Part shown: in pieces, positions 1 through 45,576 of the stretch
Numbering within the stretch: the stretch's first letter is position 1
How the letters are laid out: each line of letters begins with the position of its first letter
Origin: Larus michahellis
Taxonomy: Eukaryota; Chordata; Aves; Charadriiformes; Laridae
Reading direction: 5' to 3'
Length of the DNA: 64,000 bases
NCBI RefSeq assembly: GCF_964199755.1
Contig: NC_133930.1
Coordinates: 27,052,071 to 27,116,070, forward strand
Notes under the pieces: generated by a model
What the model was told of the DNA's origin: nothing
The model's input: the letters and a program-made list of their open reading frames with translations, nothing else
Databases searched by the model: none
Position numbers and translations under genes: made by a program

Positions 1-1778
1 TTTATTTTTCACCATGTTATAACTTAAGAACTACTGTCTCTTGAAGCTTTATCTCACACTTATTTATTGTTATCCAAAAACATGCAACAGACAATGGGTT
101 TCCCTGATGATGATGAGTGACTAAGTTGCGTGAAATAGGAAAGGATTTTTTCTGTAAACCTGTAAAGAAGAGGGTAAGTAGGAAGGAAATGAAGAAAACT
201 GAGCTCTAGAGCTGCCATGAGCAGCTACTGGGGTTCGTGGAGCAAATATTTTGCTTAATTTTTACTACGAAGCAGGAGCTCGTACTCTACACAGGCAGAG
301 TACCTGGAGGTTTTTGCTGTGCTGGACAATGCTGGGGTGCCTGTACCCAATTTCCTGTGGTCAGTGTAGGTTCTCATCAGGCTTCATAACATCTCAGTCT
401 CTGTTGTCCTTTGTCCCATGCCTGCCACCTTCTTCCACTGCCTCCCCTGTCCCAGGCAAACTGTCTCTTTCTTTCTGCAGCCAGACAGTGCTTTTAAGGA
501 AGTTAGTTAACATAATTATTTAGTATGGTTGTACAACCATTTATTTGCATTCTTCCTCAGGTATAACAGAACAGTGATCAGGACATTGGGATTTTATATA
601 TCAGATTAGATGATTACTATGATTTATTGTAGTCTTGTAACCTGTGGACATTAAAACTTCCATGTGCCAGAGTCACTCAGTGATTCTCTATTTATATGAA
701 CACTGCAGTGCCACCTACTGACATTGGAAATAAAAGCAGAATTTGATCCCTTTACAGATTTATTATTATTAGGTTATTATAGTGTACGTTTAATATACAT
801 ACAATGTACAAATCGCATACATATACATTATGATGTGCAAGTATCACAACCTTAATGGGTCCATAACATTGAAAGTCAATGCTGATGGTCTAAAATCTGA
901 CGGATTTACTGACAGATTATTTTTTTAAAATTATTAAGATTATTTTTAATCTCTTTATGTATTTAAAGGAACATTGAAGCCACATGAATTCATGAATTTT
1001 TACTTAAAAAAACCTAACACTGCTTTTTTAAGTAACACATCAGATCTGATCAGTCCTATCTATGCTTCAGCTTAATGTGTGTGTACATACATATATATGT
1101 ACAAATGCATATTCTGGCATACTTTCACTTTTGAAATCGTTGAGTATTGCACCAATTTGAGCTACCTTCCCTATATTTTTCCTGCTCGCTTCAACCAACA
1201 GGGGGAAAAAAAAACGAAACCACAACAAAACACAACTACCACATGGTGTCACTCTGGTCCCTGGGATGAGCAAAATTCCCTTGTCCTGGAACTGCTGCTA
1301 GTATCATGTGCTTCGGAAACAGGAGAGTAAATAAGAATACCTCTCTCTTCTTCCTTAATGGAAGTTTGTATTCTAAAAGGAAAAGGCTGAAACTGCTTGG
1401 AAGAGATACAGGGCTTAGGTCTGCAGATCTGGCCTCCCCAGGATGTCTGCACTGCAAGACAAAAGAATCCTGGACGGATTTTATGCAAGCTCAGGATTAC
1501 CCAGCTGGTAGGGGGAGACGAGGGCTGTAGGGCACCCACAGATCATCCCAGCCCCACAGCCAGGATGTGGCCAGTGTCCAGCCATTGTATGTGGAAATGA
1601 GATGCTGCTGAGCATGATCTCCTTGAAATTGCAGTACATTCTGAGAAAAGTTAAAATAACATTTAATTTTATTGATGGTGAGCACCCTTAAGGATCTTAC
1701 GCCCTTCTAGAAGTCCAGTATGGATGGCCTTTCTGTGTTTTGCTGCTCTCTCTACCTGAACTGGGTTTTGGCCCTTAG
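1..1778 (+). other. POC5 intron, nothing further recognised
   Basis: Low-complexity AT-rich intronic sequence. Short open frames on both strands have no splice context or family features. Confidence 0.6.
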
Positions 1779-1848
1779 CATAAGAACAGCTCTCGCACTC
1801 TGGATTTAGTGTTGGCAAGCAGTACGGAGCACCTCAGTTCTTTACACT
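1779..1848 (+). CDS. POC5: Candidate POC5 exon (70 nt)
   Basis: An open 70-nt segment encodes [15 protein letters not shown] followed by TEHLSSLH. It is flanked by a pyrimidine-containing acceptor ending CCCTTAG and a strong donor CACT|GTAAGT. It ends one base into a codon, exactly the phase required by the next exon at 2149, where the joined codon is TAT. The composition (Ser/Thr rich, charged) suits the neighbouring exons. I cannot confirm homology from memory, so it could be a chance open segment. Confidence 0.5.
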
Positions 1849-4800
1849 GTAAGTATGTGACAAGTGCCACAGGGATTTTGAGGCATAACACAGAAACAAG
1901 CCCTTTGGGAAATATTATTTCCAAGCATCTGAAAAGAAGGGTCAAATACAGGAATTTGTGTGTGTGTGCGTGTGTGTGTGTGTATACACACACACACCCC
2001 TATAAAGAACAGGCTGATCCTTTTAATTAGATTATAGAGAAATCTCAAAGGAATAGTAAAATTTTTACTGTGATTTATGTCTTTTTTTTCCCCCTTAGGG
2101 TTTGCTAGATTATGTGCTGATCCCATTACTTTATTTTTCTAATAATAGATATAGGAAGTAGGAGAAATGATAATGGTGCCATTGTTGCAGGAAGGCTACC
2201 TCCTTCACAATATAATCCGCCCTCACCACCACCTCCACCAGCAACTACTCTTCAAATGGAAGACATGGTAAGTGTGTAGCCGGAACAGAACTGTATTTGT
2301 TAACAACAAAAATGAACTTCCTTGGCTGGAGCTTTTTAAAAATAAATGCCATATCCTGTGAATTGAAGGAATTTGAAGATAGTCTAAGTGTAAAAAGAAA
2401 CCTATGCGTATGTTCAGACTGCATTGTGTAAATGAAGTGACTGGGGCACAGCTGCCGTGCCTTGCTATTCTTTCATTAAGCTGTTTTTTCTTTTAGTGAA
2501 AATGCTTTAAACTAATGAAGACAAGGTCACTATAATAAGCAGAATTTGCTTTCTAAGGTTCTTTCCGGAAAAAAGCTCTTAGAGTTTTTTTCAAAAAACC
2601 TGAGCTTACTATAATCTGAAAAGAAGAAAAGCTTCTTTTTTTAAGAGTATAACATATATAGATGCTGAGGGAACTCAGTTTATTGTCCTGTCGCGTCACC
2701 TTGGCCAGATCATTATCCAGTAGCTTGGATGTTCTCATCCTGCCCGGGAGTCATCCTGAAGACGTTGCCACTGTGAAACAGTTTCACACTAGAGTACAGG
2801 TTAGAACAGCGAAGATGTGCTTGCCTCTTTTCATTTTTCATTCTAATAGTATCAAATGTTATTCACACTGTTTCTACAATTTTTAGACAAGTGTTTTTAA
2901 GTTAGTCAGAAAACAGTAAAACTAGAGATGAAATACCTGCAAAGAAGTTAAATTTAGAATGGTGATGGGAATAGCTAAAAAACTGACAGAATAGTCAAAA
3001 AACTGAGTAACACTGTATTTTCTAGAAAGTTATACTCATTCTTTGTAAACTCTGGTTTCATTCACAGTTTTCTACCCACCTGGGTCATGCAAGCACTTCT
3101 CAGACCAGGCTAGATTCTGATTCTCCAGTAATCGTCACTAGCACAGCTGCAGGATCTGTTGTGGCGTCAGCTCAAAAACTGGTAACATGCTAAAATTAAC
3201 TTTTTTATTTCTTAAGGCGTAATCATAACAAATATTAGTTTGAATATCGTTATTTCCGCATTTTTCAGAGCAACACAAGTACATAGTTGAAACTGCCATA
3301 GAGTTTACATAGCTGTGTGAAGACACTAGCTTGCAAATGCTCATTAATGTTATAGAAACCCATTTATGCTAGGAGCAATTTTAAACGATTTTTGGAGAGG
3401 GGAGGGAGAAGTGCGACAAAATGAAGAACAGAAGAGTGCACGTACACTAATGTATAGTGCAATAGGTACAATTGGCATTTCACATGATACCATTTTGTTA
3501 TGGAAATAATATGCTTTGCTTTAGCATCCTGCTGTTCTAAATACCTGTGTCATTCCCTCTTCTGTATTTATTGTTAAACTGTCCCTTTTGCTTTTCTCCA
3601 CTGTCTTCTGTATTGCTCTCCTTTCTTTTTCCCCCCTGATACATTTTGCTACCAGCTGTCAGAGAAAGGTGCAGCATTTTACTGCATGGAAGGTTTTTTG
3701 TATCTGCTGTGTCACTGCTAGAAAGACTTTCCAGGGTGATGGACGTGCCTTCAGCTGTCACTTGTACGGCCAGTGACCAAAGCTAAACTATCCGTGCTGC
3801 CTGAATGTAGCCTTACTCCCCTCAGGATAGAAGTCACTCACTTGAAACGCTGTCTCATACTTAGAGAGGAAAAAGATGGAATAAACCAGGTTGCAACTCT
3901 TTGGAGCAAATTCAGACCCCTATAACATAACTGGATTACCTGCAAAATCCCATGTTCTGTTTAAGCATGTGGCTAATAAAACTAAGCAGACATACTAGAG
4001 CATTATAGATACTATGTTTAGAATTTTTTACCAACTAATACTTAATTTATTTGTAGCCCGTGGCGAAAGTAATAACATCTGCTCAACAGAAAGCAGGAAG
4101 AACAATCACTGCTCGAATCACGGGCCGAGCTGATATGGGCCAAAAAGCCAGAATTTGTGGTAGTTTAGCAGTGATGGGAGTTGCGCCACCCATGAGTTCA
4201 GTCGTTGTTGAAAAACATCATCCAGTCACTCAGGTAAGTCAGAATTATGCTTGTAATAGTATTCTTATTGCAACACATCTGGTAGTAGCTTAAAGAAAAA
4301 CGCCCATCGTGAAGAGGCGTTAGGCAAGGCTTAGACTTGAGGCCTGTTTAAAGTAACAAACAGCACTGTCTTTGGGCTGGGTAGAAGGCACTGGTGAGGA
4401 GAGGAAGTAGATATTGCCACTTTAATCTGTTTGTCTTGTTTCTGTAGTAATTATTTCACAGGTATAGTAGTCTTAGCTGTCTCTTGGCCAGCTCTTCTGG
4501 GAGTCTTCATCTTTGTAGAAAGGGTTCGTTGGTATAGCAATGTTTGGTGTCATCACCATGCAACCACCACTTAAAGACAGGCATAATGGTGTATAACAGG
4601 AAGAGTGACTGAACCAGAGGTGGCAGAGATACAGGTTAGCCTGACAGGCTGAGTGTAGCAAATTATTGGGGGTAAAATAGTAAAACCCTTGTCCAGAAGT
4701 AATCAAATTCATCAAGCCTGCTGCTTGTCGTATTTTGAGTCCTACTCTTCCCACTTATCCTGAAGAAAACACTGAAATAAGTGCATTAAAAGGGTATGAA

Positions 4801-6030
4801 AGCAACATACAATAAGACTGTAAACAGCGGCCTGAATGGCCTAGGCAGTTGCTACACTTTTAGATCAATCTGAGCAAAAAATGGTTTTAACTGGAGTTGT
4901 ATGAAACAGTTGAAGAAGGGTTTTTTTGTATTTTAACTTGTAAAGTAGGATCTGAGTTTTCTCTGCGCTATCTGAAAATCCAGTTTCTTTTCAATGATAC
5001 TGCCAGAACAAGCAGAGCTACATGAGGTCCCTCAACTTGAGCTGGAGTTACTGGTAATTGTCTGTGTGAGGGATGTTCTGCTTTTACTCATTTCCTGTGG
5101 TGAATCAGAGCCCTGTGGCAGGCTGCACGTAGCTTTTGAGAATTTGGGCTCCTAAGCAGAAATTCATATTTAAATTGTATGTCCGTAAGGGTTTAGAGGT
5201 TTGGTGTGAGACTTCTTTCATTAAGAACAATTTCTGGATTCAGATTGTGTGACCAGTGTAACAAGTAAAGTACCTGAACTACTGTACCAAAAACTGTCTT
5301 GTAAAAATGTAATAAATGTGGCAGTCCTAGACATATATTCCATATACTCTTTCTGCAAATAAATGCCTAAGTGGAAGTCAATCAGATGGAATTATTTCTC
5401 TTGAATTAATCTGACAGAGGAGAGTTTACCTTGATTAAAAGAAGAATGATTACTGTTTGTTGCAGTAAGGTGGCTATTTTTCAGGGCAGAAAATTCACTG
5501 TTGTTAAATAAATGCAAACCCCTTCCTTTCAGATACTTCCTCATAGCAAATACTGAACTTCAAAAGGAAGGTTGGCATGATTAAGTTAGGACTACATAGG
5601 AGAATTCTGAGCAATTTGGTAAAAAACCAAACAAACCAACCTTGAAATAAGATTGAGGTGATAAAAGCTCAGGGTACCTAGTTATTTGGAGGTAAATTAC
5701 TGGTAAGGAAGGAAAAAAATTACCCATTCTGCTAAAGTAACCTTTTTTTTTTTTTTGAGAAGTGTCTTTCAGTTTGCTCTATTGCGAATCTTTCTGTTTA
5801 AATTACAGTTCACTTAAAGATATTTTAATGGGATTTTTTTTGTACTGTTAAATGTTTTGATGTATTTGATTACTTTTCAGCAAACTATATCTCAAGCCAT
5901 TGCTGCGAAATACCCTCGAACTGTGCTCCATTCTTCTGGTTCTACCACTGTGAGACCTGCAGGACAAGTTGGGCGAATGCTTCAGGGCCAAACTTATACC
6001 AGTGTTCAGTCAATAAAAGTTGTTGACTGA
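1779..6030 (+). CDS. POC5: POC5 centriolar protein, C-terminal exons (5' end outside window)
   Basis: POC5 is a centrin-binding protein of the distal centriole lumen, needed for centriole elongation. Four confident coding exons are seen at 2149-2267, 3068-3181, 4057-4233 and 5881-6030, plus a candidate at 1779-1848. Phases agree across all junctions and the frame ends at TGA 6028-6030. Recognition rests on the conserved C-terminal block ([18 protein letters not shown], then [13 protein letters not shown]) and the terminal SIKVVD, which match my memory of vertebrate POC5. The position next to ANKDD1B and POLK, on the opposite strand, also fits. The centrin-binding repeats belong to the N-terminal and middle part and are not in this window. 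The visible part is low-complexity and Pro/Ser/Thr rich, including a run PPSPPPPPA. Family identity is from memory, not a search. Confidence 0.87.
1955..1998. repeat. (TG)n-(CA)n palindromic microsatellite
   Basis: TGTGTGTGTGCGTGTGTGTG runs through TATA into ACACACACACACCCC, so the two halves are complementary and could extrude a hairpin. It is in a POC5 intron (or just after the candidate exon). Confidence 0.9.
2149..2267 (+). CDS. POC5: POC5 exon (proline-rich segment)
   Basis: The frame reads [17 protein letters not shown] and continues into a proline-rich run, ending LQMEDM before donor ATG|GTAAGT. The acceptor used is AATAATAG|ATATAGG. A stronger-looking acceptor at 2097-2098 (a T/C run ending CCCCCTTAG) would bring an in-frame TAG at 2106, so it is not used for this frame. 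AG at 2153-2154 is a less likely alternative start. Phase in is 1, phase out 0. Confidence 0.82.
3068..3181 (+). CDS. POC5: POC5 exon
   Basis: This 114-nt, phase 0/0 exon encodes 38 residues, beginning [19 protein letters not shown]. The acceptor is TCATTCACAG and the donor CTG|GTAACA. It is rich in Ser/Thr/Ala and has no recognisable domain, consistent with the disordered C-terminal region of POC5. Confidence 0.82.
4057..4233 (+). CDS. POC5: POC5 exon (conserved C-terminal block)
   Basis: This 177-nt, phase 0/0 exon encodes 59 residues and contains the most recognisable POC5 block ([20 protein letters not shown], then [18 protein letters not shown]). The acceptor is TTATTTGTAG and the donor CAG|GTAAGT. 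Confidence 0.88.
4234..5880 (+). other. POC5 last intron
   Basis: No coding exon, transposon or RNA recognised. A 93-codon - strand frame at 4473-4754 has no recognisable content. Confidence 0.65.
5881..6030 (+). CDS. POC5: POC5 terminal coding exon with stop
   Basis: The acceptor is GATTACTTTTCAG. The frame starts [14 protein letters not shown] and ends VQSIKVVD before TGA at 6028-6030. The C-terminal SIKVVD is the ending I recall for vertebrate POC5. Confidence 0.88.
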   Translation, partial: QTISQAIAAKYPRTVLHSSGSTTVRPAGQVGRMLQGQTYTSVQSIKVVD

Positions 6031-6297
6031 GGGAATATCCTTCTCACCGGTGGGGGGTTTTATCAAGGTACAATTTAAACCTCTTCTCAGTCTCTTCAGA
6101 TCTGATGTAGCAAGGCCTAAAGTATGTATCATGTTTTTACTCTTTTCTAAAAAAATTTTTTTAAAGTAAAAGTGCTTTTATAGTAAACATCTGGAGGGGG
6201 AAAAGAACTTGAAGTGTTGTTCTACCTCCAAACTATTTGAGAACTTATTTTATTAAGATAAACACTTTTTATTTAAGGAATCTTTTGCACACTTTTA

Positions 6298-6303
6298 AAT
6301 AAA
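6298..6303 (+). terminator. POC5 proximal polyadenylation signal AATAAA
   Basis: Canonical hexamer about 270 nt after the POC5 stop. It is followed by GATTTTTTTTCTTTGTCTG, a good U/GU-rich downstream element. Confidence 0.65.
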
Positions 6304-6382
6304 GGATAGAACGTGATTTTTTTTCTTTGTCTGAATCTCGTTGTTTAGTCACAGTGTTAGTAACATCTACTTTTGAAGTGAA

Positions 6383-6395
6383 AATAAAATTTATT
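6383..6395. terminator. Abutting bidirectional polyadenylation signals
   Basis: The sequence AATAAAATTTATT reads AATAAA on the + strand (6383-6388, for POC5) and AATAAA on the - strand (6395-6390, for ANKDD1B), one base apart. It lies between the two convergent stop codons (6030 and 7036), so one short palindrome-like element could serve both genes. The + side has GT-rich downstream sequence; the - side is weaker. ATTAAA on the - strand at 6454-6449 is an alternative for ANKDD1B. Confidence 0.5.
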
Positions 6396-7035
6396 TTTGT
6401 TACATATGCTTTTAGTTGCTTGTGCAACTAAGTGTAGTTGACATGCATTTTAATTATATCCTACAACAGCGTGCTTAAATGCAGAGTAACAGGGTGGTAT
6501 CCTTCACACCCAGGGTGCGAAGGATAGGGCCAGGTGAGGTACTGAGTCCACCAAATCGTTAAACATTCTCGTTTTCCAAGCTAATGTTGCAGAACTTGAT
6601 GCATACCTGTCAGGATCTAATAATTGTGACCTTAGATCCCTAATTCCAAAAACCTGAGGATTTATCAGTCTGTTTTTCATATTCCTGTCATGTGCTGCAG
6701 CTAAGTCAAAACAGGTTGCACACAAGAAGGCGGTTAGGTGTAAAACTTCAGACTACGATACAGATCATAATCTTTTTAGTACAAAGAATAAGATTCAGTG
6801 CAAAATAATGCTAGCTATATATAGATAGACAAGGCAATTCAATTCTTCCATTACATAATAAAGCTATTGCTATTTTGTTATCGAGAAGGCTACAAAGATA
6901 GAAATTTTACATAATTCAGTTATGAAATATATTCAATAATGAGAAAACCTTTTAACACGTTCAGCAAGACACTACCAAATATTAGTTCAAGACATGAACA
7001 AGAAATAGGCAACTAATTGCTAGATGTGTTAAGTA
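6390..7035 (-). other. ANKDD1B: ANKDD1B 3' UTR (inferred)
   Basis: From the inferred stop to the - strand AATAAA at 6395-6390. No other canonical AATAAA lies between on this strand; ATTAAA occurs at 6454-6449. If correct, the two convergent genes' 3' ends meet or overlap by only a few bases. Confidence 0.45.
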
Positions 7036-40722
<33,687 letters not shown>

Positions 40723-40900
40723 CGCTCCCTTGTCTCCTCTTCCTCCTCACCCGAGGGAAGGGGCCCCAGGCCGGGGCGCCGAGGGAGGTGCCCAGCCCCA
40801 CACTGGCCCTGACAAACCGGTTCCCGGTGCTGCGGGTTGAGCGGAGCATGCCCGGCCAGGGCCTGGCTGGCTGCGCCCTGGCTGCACCATCCCCAGAGGC

Positions 40901-43284
40901 AGAGGTGCCGAGCAGCTTTAGGAGTTTGTTTTAAAAGAAACCAGGAACTAAATACATGGAATTTCTTGATGCACTGAACAGGGTCATCTTTGCACGATCT
41001 TCTCTTCTAGTCTTCTCTAGTGGCTGGCTGTACGTGCGTATCCCAATTTGCACCTACAAATGCACACACAAGACAAGAAGGTAGTCCTGTTTACTCCTAA
41101 AGCACTTCCCAAATCCCCACACAAACAAGAGGCACTTTTGGAAATCAATGCCACAAGTGCACCCATATGGAGACACACAGAGGCGTCACAGCTCGGATGG
41201 GACCCCCGGGCCAGGCGCCTGTGTTACCAACCGCAGGGAGCTCCCCAGTCACGGAGCTCTCTGCAGGCTGAAGGCCAATCCGGAGGGAAATTCCTCTTGG
41301 AATTATTGTCGCTGCTGTCCAGCAGTGTTCACTGGGCTGGAGAGGGAGGCCGTGCCTGCACCCCTGCAAGCTTGACGCAGCCTTGGGATGCGGGAGACTG
41401 AGGTGCTCCTGCTGTAAATTTGGGCAGAAATATGCACATGTGGTAGCAGTACTGATGCAATCACCATTTTCAGGTAGACAATACTTGAATTTCCTTTTGT
41501 CCAAGTCTGGTCAAAATTGATACACGCATCCCCACAGTTTCAGTTTCTGTGAACTGACACATCCGTCTAATCTACCTAATTCTCAATTTAAGTCCACTAT
41601 TGTTTTGGTTTACTTAAGCCAACATTGATGTTTCATTTCATGTAGACAATGATTATCTCCAGTAGGGCATAAAAATTGTTTAAAGTGACTAGGTTAAATT
41701 TTACTGTAAAAACAGCCTTTGCTATTGCTGACGTTTGAAAACAGATATTGGAAAGGTAGCTCCAAGAATGCAGGACCATCAGTCTTCAGCCTACACAACT
41801 GTAGACACATTCGAGTTCCTTTGCTATAATTTTTTCTTTGCAATTAAATTACGCAGTCACCTTAACTTCCAAGATTACTAACACCATACACATCCATAGT
41901 AAAATTAATCTGAAAGACTCAAAAGAGATTGTAAATTGAGAAAATTTTGATTTTTGCTCATACTCTGATTATCATATATGAAGAGACTTCACAGTTCCTT
42001 TCTCCTTTAAGCGTTTTTGATACAGTCAGGCTGTGATGTATAAAAATCTTTACATTTGATACACCTTGGTCTGATAAGACAGTTTCATCAACTGTACTTC
42101 CAGATAATATTACTCAGCTGAAAAAAAAAAAACCCAACCAACTGTGAAAATAAACCCAGAGTGAGAACAAGTAACTGATTTAGCTGTAGCTGAATCAGGT
42201 TTCACTTTTACTTGCTTCCTGTGAGTCAAATGTTCCAGCAAAACTTCTTAAGAGGAAGAGTTTTATTTCTGTATGGTGCCCGGGCTAGTAATACAGACCG
42301 CAACATTAATGCTCATTTTCGAAATCAGAGGCAACAGACAACTGTCGAATGATTAGGTTTGCCTACAAAGCCAGCACCAAAGGAGGAATATATTTGCAGC
42401 CTCATACAGAGCACAAGTTACAGTGTGAATCTTTAAAACAGGATAATAATTTTACATACAGTCCAGAAACATCAGCTGTTAGTTTCCAGTTCCAATTACT
42501 ATCATGCAATTCTATTTCACAGCATATCCCTGGTCTCTAAACTAACTTTGCCAGTACAACCATACTTTATGTGCTCAAACTTTGCAAATACCAAGTTTAC
42601 TGCATTCTCTAACCACTTCCCACAATCTTGATTCTTCCAAATGGCCTCAGAGTAACCAGCAGAAAAGGCTGATGCAGACACTAATGGAGATACAGCATCC
42701 GGAACAAATGCAGAGCAAGGGAGTACTGGAACATCTTCCTCACATGCTTTTACAGAGCTTCCTCTCTGCCAGGAACTCAGAGCATTTTTTTAATATTTAA
42801 AATAACAGTAGTAATAAACACATAAACAAGTAGAACTAATATAAAGAGAAAATGTAAGGTAAGACAAAAGCATGTTGAATAGTGCATAAAGAAGAGGAAC
42901 AAGCAAAAATTACATCCTGTATGTGGCCGGTATTATGTTTTTATTAAACTGTGTATTAAACTGTATTAAGCTGTGTACTTTTACTGAAAGTATGAAATTC
43001 TGCAGAATTCTGAATCCCATGGTGCATGAATTGTTAGGCTGTGCAACTGCAGCACCTTACAGTAACACTCATCGCTTCCCTCCTCCCTTATGGTTTACAG
43101 CTACCTGTTGCCAATTGCCTTTGCTTATGAGTAGTAATTAGAACAATGAAATGGAGAGGCCCAGTCTCAACAGATGCTCACATGTACAAATGGCTGCCAT
43201 AAAAGACAGGGTAGAGATCTCCACAACATCAGCCAGCCAACAAACTCGGGCACCTCTGGGCTGCTCCCTAGGCTCACTTGTAGG
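40901..43284. other. Intergenic region upstream of ANKDD1B
   Basis: Between the ANKDD1B promoter and the CR1 at 43285. A moderately GC-rich part (41150-41400) has overlapping open frames on both strands but no gene features. The rest is AT-rich with nothing recognised. Confidence 0.5.
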
Positions 43285-44096
43285 CAGTAGGGTCCTGGAT
43301 AGGATTGAGAAGTGGACCCACGCAAACCTCATGAAGTTCAACCAGGCCAAGTGCAAGGTCCTGCACCTGGGTCACGGCAATGCCAAGCACAAATACAGGC
43401 TGGGTGGAGAATGGCTTGAGAGCAGCCCTGAGGAGAAGGACTTGGGGGTGTTGGTGGATGAGAAGCTCAACATGAGCCGGCAATGTGTACTTGCAGCCCA
43501 GAAAGCCAACCACATCCTGGGCTGCATCAGAAGCGTGGCCAGCAGGTCGAGGGAGGTGATTCTGACCCTCTACTATGCTCTCATGAGACCCCACCTGGGG
43601 TACTGCATCCAGCCCTGGGGCCCCCAACATAAGAAGGACATGGACCTGGTGGAACAGGTCCAGAGGAGGGCCACCAAGATGACCAGAGGGCTGGAGCACC
43701 TCTCCTGTGGGGACGGGCTGAGACGGTTGGGGTTGTTCAGCCTGGAGAAGAGAAGGCTATTCTCTTTAGTGGCCTTCCAGTACCTGAAGGGGGCCTACAG
43801 GAAAGATGGGGAGGGACTCTTGATCAGGGAATGCAGCAATAGGATGAGGGGTAACGGTTTTAAACTGAAAGAGGGGAGATTTAGATTAGGTATTAGCAAG
43901 AAATTCTTTCCTGTGAGGGTGGTGAGGCACTGGCACAGGTTGCCCAGAGAAGTTGTGGATGCCCCATCCCTGGAAGTGTTCAAGGCCAGGCTGGATGGGG
44001 CTTTGAGCAGCCTGGTCTAGTGGTTGGTGTCCCTGCCCATGGCAGGGGAGTTGGAACTAGATGATCTTTAAGGTCCCTTTCTATGATTCTAAGATT
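43285..44096 (+). mobile_element. CR1 LINE, C-terminal ORF2 fragment, frame open
   Basis: Plus-strand CR1 in the ANKDD1B-POLK intergenic gap. The open frame covers the end of ORF2 ([51 protein letters not shown]) and stops at 44018-44020, then the 3' UTR and tail TTTCTATGATTCTAAGATTC. Sequence differs clearly from the copies at 18551 and 58523, so it belongs to another CR1 subfamily. The frame continues upstream of the element to 43151 only by chance. Confidence 0.9.
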
Positions 44097-44140
44097 CTTG
44101 ATGGCTTCAACCTTCTGCTTGGATCTGCATACTACAATGT

Positions 44141-44187
44141 GAGCGGGAGGGAGAGAGAGAGAAGGGGGGGAGGCGGGGGGGGGGAAA
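44141..44187 (+). repeat. GA- and G-rich low-complexity tract
   Basis: GGGAGGGAGAGAGAGAGAAGG followed by long G runs, about 45 bp after the tail of the CR1 at 43285-44096. Simple purine sequence, possibly G-quadruplex forming. Confidence 0.8.
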
Positions 44188-45576
44188 GGCATGTGATAAA
44201 CTATCCCCAAAATTATTGCAACATGGATCAAGCTACAGGCTGACCAATTCAAGCCCAAACTCTGCCCTGCTGATGTTCCTGCCTGTTACTGACACTCCAA
44301 AGTGAAACTTCAGCAACTCTGAGAACAAAACAGCATAAGCTAAAGTATTTATATATTCCCAACAGGAAAGTTTCTAGAAATGGAGATTTTGAGACACCCA
44401 GGTTAGACAACCAATAAACACAACTGGTTACCATGACATCCAACCACAGCAAGACATTCTGTAGGCAAGATATTTCAAAACTCAAAAGTAAATAAAGATA
44501 TTACTACAGATAGCAGTAAGCAGATTCAACTGGAAAATGCTACTCTACAACCTAAATTTCTGGGTATTGAGGATTTACTAGATAAACTCAAGCAAGTCTT
44601 GTTCTTAGGGGTGCATCTCTATGATTGTCCCACTTATGCCAATCATCCTCCTTACAGATTAGTGCTTTGTGGCCAGGCATACGCTATCTGCATTCCTTTC
44701 TTCAGAAGTGGTGAAGAACATGAAGATCACAGAAGTGTCATCCTTTTTCTCTATCATTCATAACTAAAAGAGGAATTCAAGATAACATATGTATATATCT
44801 ACCTTAAACAAGAGAGAAACTTACACTACACAAAAATTCTCATCCGCTGCCAACCCACATTGCTCATGTGCTTCAGAACTGTGGATATACTCAGTGCAGA
44901 ATGGCTCACGCATAGGAAGTAGTTTATACATTAAGTTAAACACAGCTATAAAGAAATTTCCAAATGCTAATGAAAACAGATTTTAAGTTAAGGTCAATTA
45001 TATAACACACACACACAGAGAAAAATGCAAAGCAAAAACATTGCTTACGCAGTCTTCTCTACAAGAACTGAGATGAAAAATTGTATCGCAGAAGTTTATG
45101 ACAATACTTAATCATGTACTGAAGGCCTTCTTCAGATAAAAATAGTAATAAATGTGGTATGAGAAAGTATAAGGAATATATGAAAAAAAAGGTTTCTGTT
45201 TTCCATTGCAGGAAATAATTTACCTGGAAAACATTAAAATAATCTCACTGAGCACCTTCTGTAAACACACTGAATCACCTTTCCAAATAGTATATTTTTA
45301 CACGCTTCTCAAAAGACAGATATTTCTGGCTTTAGAATCATATTGTGAGTTTTCTTTGCACATTAATTCTAACATACTCCACAACTTTAACTTCATTACA
45401 CTCAGGTAACTCTACGACACTTTTTTTAAACAGATGGTAAGACAACTTCTGAGACTAAGCCAAACTAACATCATTTGTTCAATTACTTAAAGGTAGTTTA
45501 CTTTTTGCTAAGTAATGCGTAAGTAAAAATACACATTTTAAAGAAATACACACCATGACAAGGTAATACTTGGATT

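Larger units (their letters stand above)
6031..6400 (+). other. POC5: POC5 3' UTR (inferred extent)
   Basis: This stretch follows the stop codon. There are two polyadenylation hexamers on the + strand, AATAAA at 6298-6303 (followed by a T-rich and GT-containing stretch) and AATAAA at 6383-6388 (followed by TTTATTTTTGTT). The true cleavage site cannot be decided from sequence alone. Confidence 0.7.

Noticed and set aside
4473-4754. 93-codon - strand frame in the last POC5 intron
   Set aside because: No domain, no splice signals in phase, and antisense to POC5.
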